Source: JAWPMT01 sp965267435 (GTDB taxonomy: Bacteria > Bacteroidota > Bacteroidia > Cytophagales > Cyclobacteriaceae). Taken from it: a stretch of 64,000 bases of DNA. Below, one piece after another: positions 54,879-63,036 of the stretch (positions are counted from its first letter, which is position 1; every line of letters begins with the position of its first letter). Below the pieces are notes generated by a model. It was not told where the DNA came from. It was given only the letters and a program-made list of their open reading frames with translations, and did no database searches. Made by a program: the position numbers and the translations under genes. The stretch covers positions 5,332,001-5,396,000 of the forward strand of contig OZ253960.1 of assembly GCA_965267435.1 (NCBI GenBank). Direction: 5' to 3'.

Positions 54879-55379
54879 ATGGAGCCCAAGAACCAGATTC
54901 TGTCAGAGGAAAAGATCTACCATATTCTGCAGCGCATCGCTGTTGAAATCTACGAAAACAACCTTTCTGAGCCTGAGCTCGTCTTGGTCGGTGTCCACGA
55001 TCAGGGCTATAAGATTGCCCAATATCTCTTGCGAGAGCTTGAGAAAATCGACACGGACTTCAAAGTGACCTTGCTTGACCTCGAGATTGATAAGTCCAGC
55101 CCTTCGGACTCCATCCGGGTCAATTGGGACATGGAATTGCTCCAGGACAAAGCAGTGATCCTGGTGGACGATGTGCTTAGTACCAGCCGGACTTTGGCCT
55201 ATTCACTCCAGTTCCTGCTGGCCACACACCTGAGAAAAGTCGAGACCGCCGTGTTGATCAACCGAAGTCATGCACAATTTCCCATTTCTGCTACCTACAG
55301 CGGCTACGAACTAGCCACGACACTGGATGAACACATCAAGGTCCAGACTGAGGGTGAGGTGGGTGCATATCTCTACTAA
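54879..55379 (+). CDS. PyrR-like phosphoribosyltransferase
   Basis: 166 residues. Type I PRTase fold with the PRPP loop VILVDDVLSTSRTLAYS; the hood-side LVGVHDQGYKIAQYLL and the C-terminal AVLINRSHAQFPISATYSG resemble PyrR, which has weak uracil PRTase activity and regulates pyrimidine genes. Whether this protein binds RNA cannot be read from the sequence. It is coupled to the Lrp gene. A dispersed element begins 26 bases after the stop. Confidence 0.85.
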   Translation: MEPKNQILSEEKIYHILQRIAVEIYENNLSEPELVLVGVHDQGYKIAQYLLRELEKIDTDFKVTLLDLEIDKSSPSDSIRVNWDMELLQDKAVILVDDVLSTSRTLAYSLQFLLATHLRKVETAVLINRSHAQFPISATYSGYELATTLDEHIKVQTEGEVGAYLY

Positions 55380-55405
55380 AGACGGTTCGATATCTCAGAG
55401 CTTTG

Positions 55406-55549
55406 GGGGCCTCGTGAAGTGAGGGTATAGATTCTTCCTTCAATACAAGCCTTCTCTTGCCTCTACTTCACGACCGGGCTCTTCGCTGTACCATAGCCGC
55501 TTTCCCCCTCGCAAGGGCCTTGCTGGGGTGCCGCTGCGATCCCTGGCCC
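55406..55549 (+). repeat. Dispersed ~145-base element, copy C
   Basis: 144 bases from GGGGCCT to CTGGCCC. Internal stem CGTGAAGTgAGG...CCTctACTTCACG, then ACCGGGCTCTTCGCTGTA, a GC-rich middle with GCAAGGGCCTTGC flanked by CCCC/GGGG, then GCCGCTGCGATCCCTGGCCC. It follows the PRTase gene in the same orientation. Confidence 0.8.
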
Positions 55550-55635
55550 GGAACAGTTCCCCGATTTTTGCAGTTTCACCCCAACAAGGACAATCGCAAA
55601 CCCTCAATCAAAAATCCCTCACCCAAATCCCAATT

Positions 55636-56208
55636 ATGAAAATCGCTGGCGTCGACTACGGTAGCAAACTCGCAGGGACAACCGTCATCGCCTTTTCAAC
55701 TGGCGAGGATATAAGCATTCGGCAATCTGAGAAGAACCAAGATGCCGATCTTTTCCTGCAACAAATAGTGCAGGAAGAAGAGCTCGACACATTATTCATC
55801 GACGCACCACTTTCTTTACCAAAGGCCTATTTTGGGCAGGGTCAAGACTTTTTCTACAGATCTTGCGACCGTGAATTGGGCGCGATGTCCCCGATGTTTC
55901 TTGGGGGACTTACAGCAAGGGCAATGAAGCTACAGCACCAATGGAAGGGCTTAGGGATCCAATGCTTCGAGACCTATCCAGCTCAAACCGCCAAAAGACT
56001 GGACCTTATTAATAAAGGCTACAAAAAGGAGGTTGAGAACATACCCAAAGTGCTGAAATTGATCAGTGCAGCTCTTGGAAGAGGCTTACCAACTATCACC
56101 AACTGGCATCAGGTCGACGCGCTCCTGGCCCTTATTGCCGCCAATCGTTACCAATCCAATACCCATCAAACCGTCGGTAATCCCTCAGAAGGCTGCATCT
56201 ACCTCTAA
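55636..56208 (+). CDS. DUF429-like protein
   Basis: 190 residues from the ATG at 55636; the frame is open 36 codons further but those bases belong to the dispersed element and an AT/C-rich repeat. Begins KIAGVDYGSKLAGTTVIAF, an RNase-H-like first strand with Asp, and has LFIDAPLSLPKAYF and a late QVDALLALIAANRY with an acidic residue; this fits the DUF429 family, whose function is unknown. It is flanked by copies of AAATCCCAAT (55625 and 56282). Confidence 0.75.
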   Translation: MKIAGVDYGSKLAGTTVIAFSTGEDISIRQSEKNQDADLFLQQIVQEEELDTLFIDAPLSLPKAYFGQGQDFFYRSCDRELGAMSPMFLGGLTARAMKLQHQWKGLGIQCFETYPAQTAKRLDLINKGYKKEVENIPKVLKLISAALGRGLPTITNWHQVDALLALIAANRYQSNTHQTVGNPSEGCIYL

Positions 56209-56336
56209 GTATCCACCTGCCATCCCCAATCCCCATTTCCAATCCTCCTTTTCGCAGAGTCCAATCCCAATCTGAAATCATAAATCCCAATCGACCATTT
56301 CCAGGTCTCAAAGCCGTCCACCGTCCACCGCATACC
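56209..56336. repeat. Degenerate AATCCC-rich spacer
   Basis: Low-complexity run of AATCCCAAT/AATCCCCAT words between the DUF429-like gene and PPK2. The same words occur just upstream of the DUF429-like gene (55598-55635) in the same orientation. Confidence 0.5.
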
Positions 56337-56393
56337 GTGATCAGAAATCCCAAATCATCTATCTTGACTAAGGGAAAATCTCTAATACGCATT

Positions 56394-57272
56394 GTGAAAC
56401 ATCGATTTGATCATATCCCCTTCATAGTTCCGTACGACCAACAGGTCAAACTCTCTGATTTCAGCACCGATTCCACCGATGGCGTTCGTAATAAAAAGGA
56501 AGCCAAAGAGCTACTGAAGAACGACATTCAGACGCTTGCCGAGGCCCAGGGTCTGCTGTATGCCGCCGCAGAAAGAAGCATACTCATCGTATTGCAAGCC
56601 ATGGACGCAGCCGGCAAAGACAGCACGATCAAGCATGTGATGTCAGGTGTCAACCCACAGGGCTGCGATGTAGTGAGCTTCAAGCGACCTACCAGTGAGG
56701 AGCTGGCCCACGACTTTCTCTGGCGGTGTCACAAGGAAGCTCCCGCCAAAGGGCGCATTACCATCTTCAATAGATCCTACTATGAAGAGGTGCTGGTCGT
56801 GAAAGTCCATCCGGAGTACCTCGATGCCCAGAAGCTTCCGTCGCGAAACGGCAATAACAAAACCCTCTGGCAGGAGCGCTACGAGGATATCAATGGCTTC
56901 GAGCACTACCTTGATCGCAACGGAGTGAAGGTGATCAAACTCTTCCTCCACGTCTCTAAAAAGGAGCAGAAAAACCGTTTTATGGAGCGATTAAATAATC
57001 CTGACAAACATTGGAAGTTCGAGGCAGCTGATGTTCGCGAGAGAGGCCACTGGGAGGATTACCAGCAAGCTTATGAGGACATGCTCAATGCTACTTCGAC
57101 ACCATGGGCGCCATGGTACGTAGTCCCAGCGGATCACAAGTGGTTTACAAGATCCTTGGTAGCGGACATCATCGTTGCCAATGTGGAGTCTATGAATTTG
57201 CAGTATCCCCAAGTCTCTGAAGAAGAGAGAGAAGCATTGAAACAGTCCCGCATCCACCTGGAAGGAGAATGA
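56394..57272 (+). CDS. Polyphosphate kinase 2 family protein
   Basis: PPK2-type kinase that phosphorylates nucleotides at the expense of polyphosphate. 292 residues from the GTG at 56394; the frame is open to GTG 56337, but 56337-56370 is AATCCC-type repeat, and TTG 56364 is another option. Walker A is LQAMDAAGKDSTIKHVM, the Walker B region is FNRSYYEEVLVVKVHP, and the lid region RFMERLNNPDKHWKF follows. Single-domain (class I or III) by length; the nucleotide preference (AMP, ADP or GDP) is not readable with confidence. Confidence 0.92.
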   Translation: MKHRFDHIPFIVPYDQQVKLSDFSTDSTDGVRNKKEAKELLKNDIQTLAEAQGLLYAAAERSILIVLQAMDAAGKDSTIKHVMSGVNPQGCDVVSFKRPTSEELAHDFLWRCHKEAPAKGRITIFNRSYYEEVLVVKVHPEYLDAQKLPSRNGNNKTLWQERYEDINGFEHYLDRNGVKVIKLFLHVSKKEQKNRFMERLNNPDKHWKFEAADVRERGHWEDYQQAYEDMLNATSTPWAPWYVVPADHKWFTRSLVADIIVANVESMNLQYPQVSEEEREALKQSRIHLEGE

Positions 57273-57360
57273 CCCACCGCTGCCATATTGCTACTGCTGT
57301 TTTATAAAATTGTTAAGCGCTTTTGAAAGCCGGAAATTGAGTTGATTTTTGACCAACAGG

Positions 57361-58422
57361 ATGAAGATCACCAACAAGGTCGTTTACAAAAACCTGGACG
57401 AGCTCCACGATCGCTCTCCCGGCGCTGAGATCACAGAAAAAAGCAAGTGGGTCATCTTCAGTGATCTCCATATGGGGGACGGCGGCTCCACGGACGATTT
57501 TAAGACCAACGCCGCGCTGTTCGAAACTGCCCTTAAGGAATATTACTTGGCCAATAACTATCATCTCTTCCTTAATGGCGACGTGGAAGAGCTCCAGCGG
57601 TTTTCCATGAAGAAGATCCTTACGCAATGGGCAGATGTCTTCAAGATCTTTGATGCCTTTGCCCATCGAGAGGCATTGATAAAAACCATAGGCAATCATG
57701 ACCTGCAACTGGGGTCTATGAAGTCCCTCCCCTACGATTACTTCGTGACTGAAGGCTACAAGTTGCACTTTGGAGACAACAACCTATTTCTCTACCACGG
57801 GCACCAGGGCTCCAAGAAATATCAGCAGCGCAATGAATTGGTAGGGTTCACACTCAAGTATTTTGCAAACCCGCTTGGGATCAAAAACTACTCGGTATCC
57901 CACTCGAGTCTCAAGCAGTACAAACTGGAGAGGAAGCTTTACCATTATTCATCGCATCGGAAGCTGGTCTCAGTGATAGGACATACCCACCGCCCTTTGT
58001 TCGAGTCGATGCACAAGGTCGAGCGACTCAAGCACAAGATTGAGCAGCTTTGCCGCGACTACACGGAAGGAAACCACGAAAAGTCGATCCCAAAAAGTAT
58101 CAAATCTTATAAGAAGGAACTGCTCAGGTACCACAAGGACAACGAGGGTCACAATTATCAGAGTTACGTATACAATGCGCTCTTCCACATTCCATGCCTT
58201 TTCAATTCAGGGACAGTCATAGGCAAACGAGGGATGACTTGCTTAGAGATCGAGGGCAAGGATATACGACTGGTGCACTGGTTTGACAAGAAGATCTCCA
58301 AGAAGTACCTGAAAAACACCGGTTACGCTCCTGAACCCCTTGCAGGAACCGATTTTTACAGGATGGTGATCAATGAGGAGGCATTGGATTATATCTTTAC
58401 GCGCATAAAATTCTTGAGCTGA
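57361..58422 (+). CDS. Metallophosphoesterase
   Basis: 353 residues from the ATG at 57361 (a TTG four codons earlier is in frame). Calcineurin-like phosphoesterase motifs are in order: IFSDLHMGDGG (D-x-H), FLNGDVEEL (GD), TIGNHDLQLG (GNHD), FLYHGHQG and VIGHTHRPLF (GHTH). The middle has a basic, helical insertion of about 70 residues. Substrate unknown. The next gene begins at the base after its stop. Confidence 0.9.
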   Translation: MKITNKVVYKNLDELHDRSPGAEITEKSKWVIFSDLHMGDGGSTDDFKTNAALFETALKEYYLANNYHLFLNGDVEELQRFSMKKILTQWADVFKIFDAFAHREALIKTIGNHDLQLGSMKSLPYDYFVTEGYKLHFGDNNLFLYHGHQGSKKYQQRNELVGFTLKYFANPLGIKNYSVSHSSLKQYKLERKLYHYSSHRKLVSVIGHTHRPLFESMHKVERLKHKIEQLCRDYTEGNHEKSIPKSIKSYKKELLRYHKDNEGHNYQSYVYNALFHIPCLFNSGTVIGKRGMTCLEIEGKDIRLVHWFDKKISKKYLKNTGYAPEPLAGTDFYRMVINEEALDYIFTRIKFLS

Positions 58423-59325
58423 ATGAGATATGCTTTGCTCTATGCATTTTGGGCGGTGATCATGATGGGTTGCGGCACGGGGGAACGATCTGAGAGACTC
58501 GCAAGCGAGCTGGATATCCAGGGACACAGGGGTGCCCGGGGGTTGCTACCGGAAAACTCCATCCGAGGGTTTATCCGTGCAGTGGATTTAGGAGTGACGA
58601 CGCTGGAAATGGACCTGTGCATCACCAAGGATCGCAAAGTGATCGTCAGCCATGAGCCTTACATCTCCAATGAGATCTGCCTGGACCCCAACAGAAGTAT
58701 GATCTCTCCAGATAGCGCTCGCAGCCTCAATATCTACAACATGACTTACGACGAGGTAAGTCAGTACGATTGTGGGAGCCTCATGCACAGTCGATTCCCG
58801 TCACAGGGAAAGGTGAAAGTGATCAAGCCATTGCTGTCCGATGTCTTTAGCCGGGTAGAAGGATACCTTGACGAACAAAAGCTGGGCGCAGTGAGCTACA
58901 ATATCGAGCTAAAGAGCAGCCCCGACTACGACGATCTCTACCATCCTTCTCCCAAGGAGTTTAGCGACATGGTCTATGAAGAGATCAGTGGAAAAGTAGA
59001 CTGGTCCCGAGTCACCATCCAAAGCTTCGACCCGAGGATATTGCAGTACTTCCACTCCGCGTATCCCGATGTGACGCTCTCACTCCTCATCGAAAATGAT
59101 AGATCCTGGCAGGACAATGTCGAGGACCTCGGTTTCACCCCGGCGGTGTACAGCTGCTATTACGAACTATTGACCCCTGAAATCATCGGTCAGCTGCATG
59201 AGGCCGGCATCAGGGTGATTCCATGGACGATCAACGAACTCGAGGACATGCAGCAGTTGGTTGACTGGGGTGTGGATGGTATCATTACTGACTACCCGGA
59301 CCGCGCCCAAGAATTAAAAAGTTAA
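58423..59325 (+). CDS. Glycerophosphodiester phosphodiesterase, lipoprotein
   Basis: 300 residues. Lipoprotein signal with Cys17 (VIMMGC), then a GDPD barrel: GHRGARG with His35-Arg36, LPENS with Glu44, EMDLCITKD, SHEPY, and the C-terminal GVDGIITDYP. Acts at the cell envelope on glycerophosphodiesters. It directly follows the metallophosphoesterase with no spacing and precedes the adenosine-kinase-like gene by ten bases, so the three are likely one operon. It differs from the membrane-anchored paralogue at 5545. Confidence 0.92.
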   Translation: MRYALLYAFWAVIMMGCGTGERSERLASELDIQGHRGARGLLPENSIRGFIRAVDLGVTTLEMDLCITKDRKVIVSHEPYISNEICLDPNRSMISPDSARSLNIYNMTYDEVSQYDCGSLMHSRFPSQGKVKVIKPLLSDVFSRVEGYLDEQKLGAVSYNIELKSSPDYDDLYHPSPKEFSDMVYEEISGKVDWSRVTIQSFDPRILQYFHSAYPDVTLSLLIENDRSWQDNVEDLGFTPAVYSCYYELLTPEIIGQLHEAGIRVIPWTINELEDMQQLVDWGVDGIITDYPDRAQELKS

Positions 59326-59335
59326 AATCAGAATT

Positions 59336-60340
59336 GTGACAAAAAAGAAGTACGATGTCTACGCTGTGGGCAATGCCGTGGTGGACTATGAGATCAAAGT
59401 AGACGATGCATTCCTGACGGAGCACGGAGTAGAAAAAGGGCTGATGACCCTTGTCGATGAAGATCGGCAGTTTACACTACTCACTGCCGCCAATAGAAAT
59501 ATCGCAAAGAAACAAGGAGGAGGATCCGCTGCCAATACGATCGTGGCCATGAGCCAATTTGGGGGCACTGGCTTCTATTCTTGTAAGGTCGCCAATGACG
59601 AAGATGGCCACTTTTTTATCAAGGATCTGGAGGAGAATGGCATAGATACCAATTTGTCATTCGATGCGCTGGAGGAGGGGATCACTGGGAAGTGCCTGGT
59701 GATGATCACCCCAAATGCAGACCGAACAATGAACACCTTCCTGGGGATCACTACCAATCTCTCTACCAATGATCTGTGGGAAGATGCCATTGCAGATTCC
59801 GAATACGTTTTTATAGAGGGATACCTGGTCTCTTCACACACGGGACGCTCCGCTATGAAGCACGCCAAAGAAGTGGCTGAGAAGCATGGCGTCAAAACAA
59901 GCCTGACATTCTCCGACCCGGCGATGGTCAAGTACTTTCGGGATGAGATGATCGATGTAGTAGGGTCAGGCGTGGATCTACTCTTTTGCAATGAGGAGGA
60001 GGCCATGCTCTTCACTGGCAAAGACGACGTGATGGCTGCACGTGAGGCACTCAAGAGTTCTGCAAAGCATTTTGTCATTACCCAGGGAGAAAACGGCGCG
60101 ATTATTTGGGACGGAGAGACCTTCATCGATATAGAGCCGTATGAAGTGCATCCGGTAGACACCACTGGCGCCGGAGACATGTTCTCAGGTGCTTTCTTAT
60201 ATGGAGTGACGCATGGACATACCTATGCCGGCGCCGGCAAGTTGGCCAGCTTGTCTTCTTCGAGGGTCGTGGGGCAATACGGTCCCCGTTTGCCATACCA
60301 CGATTTGCAGGAGATCCTCAATCACCTGGCAGCAGAGTAG
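59336..60340 (+). CDS. PfkB family kinase, adenosine-kinase-like
   Basis: 334 residues with GTG start. Begins YDVYAVGNAVVDYEIKVDDAFL, has KQGGGSAANTIVAMSQFGG as the substrate-side motif, and the PfkB signature DTTGAGDMFSGAFLYG with the catalytic Asp. This group in Bacteroidota is annotated adenosine kinase; the sugar or nucleoside cannot be fixed from sequence alone. A dispersed element starts nine bases after the stop. Confidence 0.9.
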   Translation: MTKKKYDVYAVGNAVVDYEIKVDDAFLTEHGVEKGLMTLVDEDRQFTLLTAANRNIAKKQGGGSAANTIVAMSQFGGTGFYSCKVANDEDGHFFIKDLEENGIDTNLSFDALEEGITGKCLVMITPNADRTMNTFLGITTNLSTNDLWEDAIADSEYVFIEGYLVSSHTGRSAMKHAKEVAEKHGVKTSLTFSDPAMVKYFRDEMIDVVGSGVDLLFCNEEEAMLFTGKDDVMAAREALKSSAKHFVITQGENGAIIWDGETFIDIEPYEVHPVDTTGAGDMFSGAFLYGVTHGHTYAGAGKLASLSSSRVVGQYGPRLPYHDLQEILNHLAAE

Positions 60341-60349
60341 AATAATTGT

Positions 60350-60494
60350 GGGGCCTGCCTCACCTTCGCCAGGAATAGTCACGATAAGGAACAGTTTGCA
60401 GCGATGGCTCGGTGATGCACCGGGCTCTCCGTTGTAGCTCGGCCGCGCAATCACCCCCTCGTGCCATGCCGGCTGCCACTGCGATCCCTGGCCC
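60350..60494 (+). repeat. Dispersed ~145-base element, copy D
   Basis: 145 bases from GGGGCCT to CTGGCCC. The first stem is kept with different bases: GCcTCACC...GGTGAtGC where copies B and C have CGTGAAG...CTTCACG. Then ACCGGGCTCTCCGTTGTA and GCCACTGCGATCCCTGGCCC. It follows the PfkB kinase gene. Confidence 0.78.
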
Positions 60495-60741
60495 AAACTC
60501 CTCAACTCCCTTGTCCGTCGTAGCCTTGGCGAAGACGGATCAACCTATCAACTCCTCAACTTGGAAGGCCATCAGCCGAAGGGCTAGATGAGGATTGGCC
60601 ATAGCGATGGGTTGAGGGTCCGATAGCTAGCTCCGGCGCGAGGAGGTATTGTGCGGTAGCCAATGGCGCTGGCCCGTGCGATCCACCAGCAATACAATTC
60701 AAAATTCAAAACTATTAATTCTAAATTCTTACGGAATTCCC
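60495..60741. other. Intergenic stretch before rpmH
   Basis: Contains CCGTCGTAGCCTTGGCGAAGACGG-like sequence, and around 60634-60662 a segment whose complement resembles part of copy D (CGCACAATACCTCCTCGCGCC against GCGCAATCACCCCCTCGTGCC), in inverted orientation. Then comes an AT-rich block of ATTCAAAATTC words before the rpmH promoter. No gene is supported. Confidence 0.45.
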
Positions 60742-60749
60742 TACCTTTG
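60719..60749 (+). promoter_or_regulatory. Promoter of rpmH-rnpA
   Basis: TTC at 60719-60721, 20 bases, then TACCTTTG at 60742-60749, an exact -7 match. The rpmH ATG follows 30 bases later. Confidence 0.6.
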
Positions 60750-60779
60750 CACTCCATTTTCAAAAAATAGACGCAGGAG

Positions 60780-60938
60780 ATGAAAAGGACATTTCAACCT
60801 TCCAATAAGAAAAGGAGAAATAAGCACGGATTCAGATCAAGAATGGAGTCTGTCTCCGGTCGTGCTGTGCTGGCAAGAAGGAGATCAAAAGGACGCAAGA
60901 AAGTAAGTGTCTCCAGCGAAGTATCCCATAAGAAATAA
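60780..60938 (+). CDS. rpmH: Large ribosomal subunit protein bL34
   Basis: 52 residues: MKRTFQPSNKKRRNKHGFR start and the VLARRRSKGRKK core are unmistakable. The C terminus is slightly extended (VSVSSEVSHKK) and its codons are shared with the start of rnpA in another frame. It has its own promoter about 30 bases upstream and heads the rpmH-rnpA-protease-tsaB run. Confidence 0.97.
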   Translation: MKRTFQPSNKKRRNKHGFRSRMESVSGRAVLARRRSKGRKKVSVSSEVSHKK

Positions 60939-61371
60939 AACGGAGGAGCCGCAAGCTGCACCCACCGGTACAGACCGGCTCTCTTTTAGCAAACTCGATC
61001 GACTGAAAAGTAAAAAGTCGATCGACGCATTGTTCAAATCCGGAGCCTCCTTACGCTCCCAGTTTCTCTTCCTCAAATACCTCTCGACCGATCGAGGTCA
61101 CTGCCAGGTACTGATCGCGGTACCCAAAAAGTTTCACAAGAAGGCTGTCACGCGCAATCTGCTGAAGCGACGCATGCGGGAAGCCTACCGTCTGAATAAG
61201 TCGCTGCTGGCAGATCAGTCACAGGATCTGGCGCTTATTTACCAATCCAAAGAGGTACTTGGATTTCATGAGATCCAGGAAAAACTAATTAACTTGTTGG
61301 TTCGTTTAGGGAGAAAGACATCGCCAGGTCACGTCGAACACGAAAGCAAAAAATTTTCTAGCAATGAATAG
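60907..61371 (+). CDS. rnpA: Ribonuclease P protein component
   Basis: Protein subunit of RNase P, which matures tRNA 5' ends. 154 residues. The core starts at LSFSKLDRLKSKKSIDALF; the RNA-binding signature RNLLKRRMREAYR is present. Upstream of the core the only canonical in-frame start is GTG at 60907, which lies inside rpmH, giving a 32-base out-of-frame overlap and about 24 extra N-terminal residues. The 3' end overlaps the protease start by eight bases. Confidence 0.93.
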   Translation: MSPAKYPIRNKTEEPQAAPTGTDRLSFSKLDRLKSKKSIDALFKSGASLRSQFLFLKYLSTDRGHCQVLIAVPKKFHKKAVTRNLLKRRMREAYRLNKSLLADQSQDLALIYQSKEVLGFHEIQEKLINLLVRLGRKTSPGHVEHESKKFSSNE

Positions 61372-63016
61372 AGCCATCAAGACATCTGCCGTAGGACTTG
61401 TGCTCATTGTCCTGATCGTAGGGTTCAACCCAAACAACGATCGCTATTTTCAGATAGTAAAGAACCTTGACATCTTCGCGACCCTCTTCAAGGAGGTGAA
61501 CGCGTACTACGTCGATGAGATCAACCCCAACACACTGATGAAGCATGGTATCGACGCCATGCTATCCAATCTGGACCCCTACACCACTTACATAGGTGAG
61601 GACGAGATAGAAGACTATCTCACAGTGACCACGGGCGAGTACGGAGGCATCGGTGCTTTGGTGGACCAGAAGAACGGCATCAGTACGATAGTGCTCCCAT
61701 ACGAGGGGTATGCCGCAGACCGGGCGGGCCTTAAGATTGGGGATCAAATCTTGAGCATCAATGGCATTGACATCGTAGAGAAGTCCTCTGATGAGATAAG
61801 CAAACTCCTAAAAGGACAGTCCAACTCGAAGATAACGCTCACTATTAAGCGGTATGGGCAGGATGATACTTTCGATGTGGATTTGAAGCGCGAAAAGATC
61901 ACTATCGACAACGTACCATTCTATGGGATGGTCACGGAAGGCGTAGGGTATATCCGGTTGACTGACTTCACGACCAAGGCGGGTGCTGAAGTGGGCAGTG
62001 CACTTCGGAAGCTGAAGGACGAGGGTGCTTCAAAAATGATCCTGGACCTGCGAGGCAATCCTGGCGGCCTATTGGAAGAAGCGGTCAATGTTTCGAATGT
62101 ATTCGTGGCCAAGGGCAAGGAGATCGTCAGTACTCGTGGTAAACTGGATGCATGGACCAAAACCTATCACGCGCTCAACAATCCAGTGGACGTGGAGATC
62201 CCTTTGGTGGTTTTGACTGACAATGGTAGTGCGTCGGCTTCGGAGATCGTATCCGGTGTGGTGCAGGATTATGATAGAGGTGTGCTGGTGGGCCGCAAGA
62301 CGTATGGCAAGGGACTTGTACAGCAGACGAGGCCGCTATCGTACAATTCCCAATTGAAAGTAACCACTGCGAAGTATTACATACCTAGCGGGCGCTGCAT
62401 CCAGGCGATTGACTATGCGAATCGCAATAACGATGGTAGTGTGGGTAAAATCCCTGATTCGCTCAAGGTGGAGTTCAAAACTATTAGCGGTCGTACGGTG
62501 TACGATGGGGGTGGCTTGGATCCGGATCACGCTGTGGAGCGTGTCAGGTACGCACCGATCACCTATAGTCTGTTGCGCAAGGATCTGCTCTTCAACTATG
62601 CCACAGTGCACTTCCACAATCGCCAGGAAGAGGTGACAGATGCCAAGGCCTTTAGGCTGACCGACGCAGAGTACGCAGACTTTATCGAGTGGCTACGTGA
62701 CAAAGACTACGACTATACGACACAGGTCGAGCAAACCATCCAGGAGCTCGTGGAGACAGCGAAGGAGGAGAAGTATTATCCAGACATCAAGGAGCAAATA
62801 GAAAACCTACGCGTGGCGACGCTGCATAATAAGGAGTCTGATCTGCAGACCTTCAGGTCAGAGATCAAGTCGCTCCTGGAACAGGAAATCGCCAGCCGAT
62901 ATTTCCTCCAGCAGGGTGTCATAGAATCGACCTTCGAGAAGGATCCTGATATCCTGGCAGCAGTAGATATCCTCAATGATGAGGGACGCTACAATGACCT
63001 GCTGAGCAGCCAATAA
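61364..63016 (+). CDS. S41 family C-terminal processing peptidase
   Basis: 550 residues. An N-terminal hydrophobic segment (about residues 9-20) exports or anchors it. A PDZ domain (GIGALVDQKNGISTIVLPYEG, then GLKIGDQILSINGIDI) is followed by the S41 protease core with Ser291 in DNGSASASEI and Lys316 in TYGKGLVQ, the catalytic dyad 25 residues apart as in Prc/CtpA. A helical C-terminal region of about 150 residues follows. It cleaves periplasmic proteins near their C termini. Translationally coupled to rnpA. Confidence 0.94.
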   Translation: MNRAIKTSAVGLVLIVLIVGFNPNNDRYFQIVKNLDIFATLFKEVNAYYVDEINPNTLMKHGIDAMLSNLDPYTTYIGEDEIEDYLTVTTGEYGGIGALVDQKNGISTIVLPYEGYAADRAGLKIGDQILSINGIDIVEKSSDEISKLLKGQSNSKITLTIKRYGQDDTFDVDLKREKITIDNVPFYGMVTEGVGYIRLTDFTTKAGAEVGSALRKLKDEGASKMILDLRGNPGGLLEEAVNVSNVFVAKGKEIVSTRGKLDAWTKTYHALNNPVDVEIPLVVLTDNGSASASEIVSGVVQDYDRGVLVGRKTYGKGLVQQTRPLSYNSQLKVTTAKYYIPSGRCIQAIDYANRNNDGSVGKIPDSLKVEFKTISGRTVYDGGGLDPDHAVERVRYAPITYSLLRKDLLFNYATVHFHNRQEEVTDAKAFRLTDAEYADFIEWLRDKDYDYTTQVEQTIQELVETAKEEKYYPDIKEQIENLRVATLHNKESDLQTFRSEIKSLLEQEIASRYFLQQGVIESTFEKDPDILAAVDILNDEGRYNDLLSSQ

Positions 63017-63036
63017 CACGCGAAAACAAGATTGGG

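Noticed and set aside
55528..55635. N-terminal extension of the DUF429-like protein
   Set aside because: These bases belong to the dispersed element and the AATCCC repeat; the family start fits the ATG at 55636.
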